Shown here: piece by piece, positions 62,818 to 64,000 of the stretch
Layout of the letters: the number at the start of each line of letters is the position of its first letter
Numbering within the stretch: the first letter of the stretch is position 1
Source: Sphingobacterium faecale
GTDB lineage: Bacteria > Bacteroidota > Bacteroidia > Sphingobacteriales > Sphingobacteriaceae
Length of the DNA stretch: 64,000 nt
NCBI RefSeq assembly: GCF_016746095.1
Contig: NZ_JAERTY010000005.1
Span: forward strand, 186,001 to 250,000
Direction: 5' to 3'
Notes under the pieces: generated by a model
Seen by the model: only the letters and a program-made list of their open reading frames with translations
What the model was told of the DNA's origin: nothing
The model's database searches: none
Made by a program: the position numbers and the translations under genes

Positions 62818-62917
62818 TTAATATGTAATGTAACTTATATTTTAGTTTTCCACAGTTGAATGTAAACCGGCACTAAAGTTTATCGAAACTTGTATCTTCG
62901 GTGAACACATCGTTTTC

Positions 62918-64000
62918 ATGATCACATTTTCAGGAATTCTAATAGTAATTTTTATTTTTCTTGCCACTTTAGTAATACGGGATAATTACTTAACGAATAG
63001 ACAGAAACATAACCTGGCGACGCGATATGCTGTGGAGTATAATGACTTCCTTAATCAATATAAGGAACAGATCAATAACATCATGGAGACCGTGGTTCCA
63101 TTTGCGAACGATTACTGTTCATTTTCGGACTTGCACGGCAAATTGCAATTTATCAAGAAGTCTCTACCTAGTCAAGTGATTCCGGAAGGCTATGTTTCAA
63201 CATGTAATCTGCACCGAGCCTATGATGATATTATTTATTTTTGCAATAATGCGGATTATCTTCGTAAAGCGCACAATAAAACATATATATATCAACAAAA
63301 GCTAAGACTTCAGCAATATTTTGCTACTTGTCTGTCACACCCTCTAGATCAGCAACAGGTTGATTCTATTCTTTGTGATGATGATAATACACTGGTCATT
63401 GCAGGAGCTGGCTGTGGTAAGACAACGACGGTACAAGGCAAAATACGCTATCTCTTGGATAAAAAACGGGCTACTCCAAAAGAAATATTATTGCTCTCTT
63501 TTGCCAAGAAGAACGTTGACGATCTCAAAGAGCGGGTCGGTCACTTGGGCATAGCATGTAAAACATTTCATAGCTTGGCTTACCACATCCTGAAAAGTAG
63601 TGGGAAAGAACCGCAAATGATTCTGCCCCGAGATGCAGAAAATCTAGCAATAGACATTCACCGACGTCTAACGAAAGATCAAAGTTACCTAGCTTCATTT
63701 AATGATTTTATTCTACATGGCTTGCATCCTATTAAAAGCCAGAATGACTTTAAAACCTATGCCGACTATATTCACTTTTTAAAAGACAGTGACTTTGAGT
63801 CGATCAAGGATCAGCTGGACAAGCGCAAATACCTTGCAAGTGGCAGATCGACAAATAATAGGACTAATCTGATCAAAAATGGTGAGCATTGCTATATTGC
63901 CAACTTCTTGTTTATACACGGCATTCCCTATTCTTATGAGCTACCTTATCCCTATCTAGGAGAAGCACGGAAAGATGAGCGTTACAATAAACATAAGAAA
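62918..64000 (+). CDS. UvrD/HelD-like superfamily 1 helicase (3' end outside window)
   Basis: An open frame begins at ATG 62918 and runs off the right edge; about 361 residues are visible. Residues about 4-22 form one membrane segment, unusual for a helicase; a helical region follows. Helicase motifs begin at about 145: Q motif LDQQQVDSIL, Walker A VIAGAGCGKTTTV (about 161-173), motif Ia LLLSFAKKNVDDLKERV and CKTFHSLAYHIL. The order resembles helicase IV (HelD of E. coli) more than UvrD proper. It would unwind DNA with ATP. The C-terminal motifs lie outside the window. Confidence 0.85.
   Translation, partial: MITFSGILIVIFIFLATLVIRDNYLTNRQKHNLATRYAVEYNDFLNQYKEQINNIMETVVPFANDYCSFSDLHGKLQFIKKSLPSQVIPEGYVSTCNLHRAYDDIIYFCNNADYLRKAHNKTYIYQQKLRLQQYFATCLSHPLDQQQVDSILCDDDNTLVIAGAGCGKTTTVQGKIRYLLDKKRATPKEILLLSFAKKNVDDLKERVGHLGIACKTFHSLAYHILKSSGKEPQMILPRDAENLAIDIHRRLTKDQSYLASFNDFILHGLHPIKSQNDFKTYADYIHFLKDSDFESIKDQLDKRKYLASGRSTNNRTNLIKNGEHCYIANFLFIHGIPYSYELPYPYLGEARKDERYNKHKK

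Overview
The window comes from the chromosome of a member of the Bacteroidota, most likely Sphingobacteriaceae and close to Sphingobacterium (inference). The grounds are three SusC/SusD pairs, two of them paired with ECF sigma and FecR anti-sigma genes, TonB-linked outer-membrane lipoproteins, the absence of Shine-Dalgarno sequences before most starts, and a tmRNA tag ending YALAA.

Layout. 1-4.9 kb is a patchwork: a lipoprotein gene cut by the window edge, a MauE/DoxX-like membrane gene with a small Cys-containing partner, a SusC gene that has lost its barrel, and a 374-bp array of degenerate 11-bp repeats. 4.9-8.2 kb is an accessory cluster: an HTH protein, an ADP-ribosyltransferase with an R-S-ExE signature directly coupled to a small helical protein, and a large HTH / transglutaminase-like / GNAT fusion. 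An OsmC gene follows. 9-20 kb (minus strand) is a polysaccharide-utilisation locus (PUL A): ECF sigma, FecR, STN-SusC, SusD, phosphodiester glycosidase, IPT/NHL lipoprotein, GH20 hexosaminidase. 20-22 kb is a loose spacer with a GtrA-like protein, a decayed OsmC fragment and an orphan lipoprotein. 22-31 kb (minus) is PUL B: ECF sigma, FecR, STN-SusC, SusD and a DUF1735/discoidin lipoprotein, with no recognisable enzyme. 31-42 kb is mostly housekeeping: nitroreductase, a histone-H1-like Lys/Ala/Pro repeat protein, tmRNA, a RibD-type reductase, a P-type ATPase, two flavin monooxygenases, tRNA-Ser(GGA), ribosomal protein S21, a YihX-like HAD phosphatase, tRNA-Met(CAT) and a TPR protein. 43-61.4 kb (minus) is a third sugar locus (C). 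It has a LacI-type regulator between two blocks. One holds a beta-propeller protein, a DUF4886 hydrolase, SusC without STN, SusD, a FAD oxidoreductase and a DctA-like symporter. The other holds a PQQ-type sugar dehydrogenase with cytochrome c, an atypical Nramp-fold transporter, an NAD-dependent dehydrogenase/epimerase and a DapA-family aldolase. An old-yellow-enzyme gene and the start of a UvrD/HelD-like helicase close the window.

How the genes work together. PUL A and PUL B look like classical surface-signalling loci (SusC STN domain to FecR to ECF sigma). Locus C has no sigma/FecR pair. Instead, three near-palindromic GTTAACGTTnCCG sites lie in front of its two blocks, which points to the LacI-type protein as the regulator. 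Its gene content fits import of a sugar or glycoside, periplasmic oxidation, uptake of the acid, dehydrogenation and aldol cleavage (inference).

The least ordinary parts are the ADP-ribosyltransferase cluster, the 11-bp array, a family of hairpin leaders that share the same start-codon-proximal sequence, and the Nramp-fold transporter that lacks the canonical metal-binding motifs. No CRISPR array, intact insertion sequence or prophage is visible.
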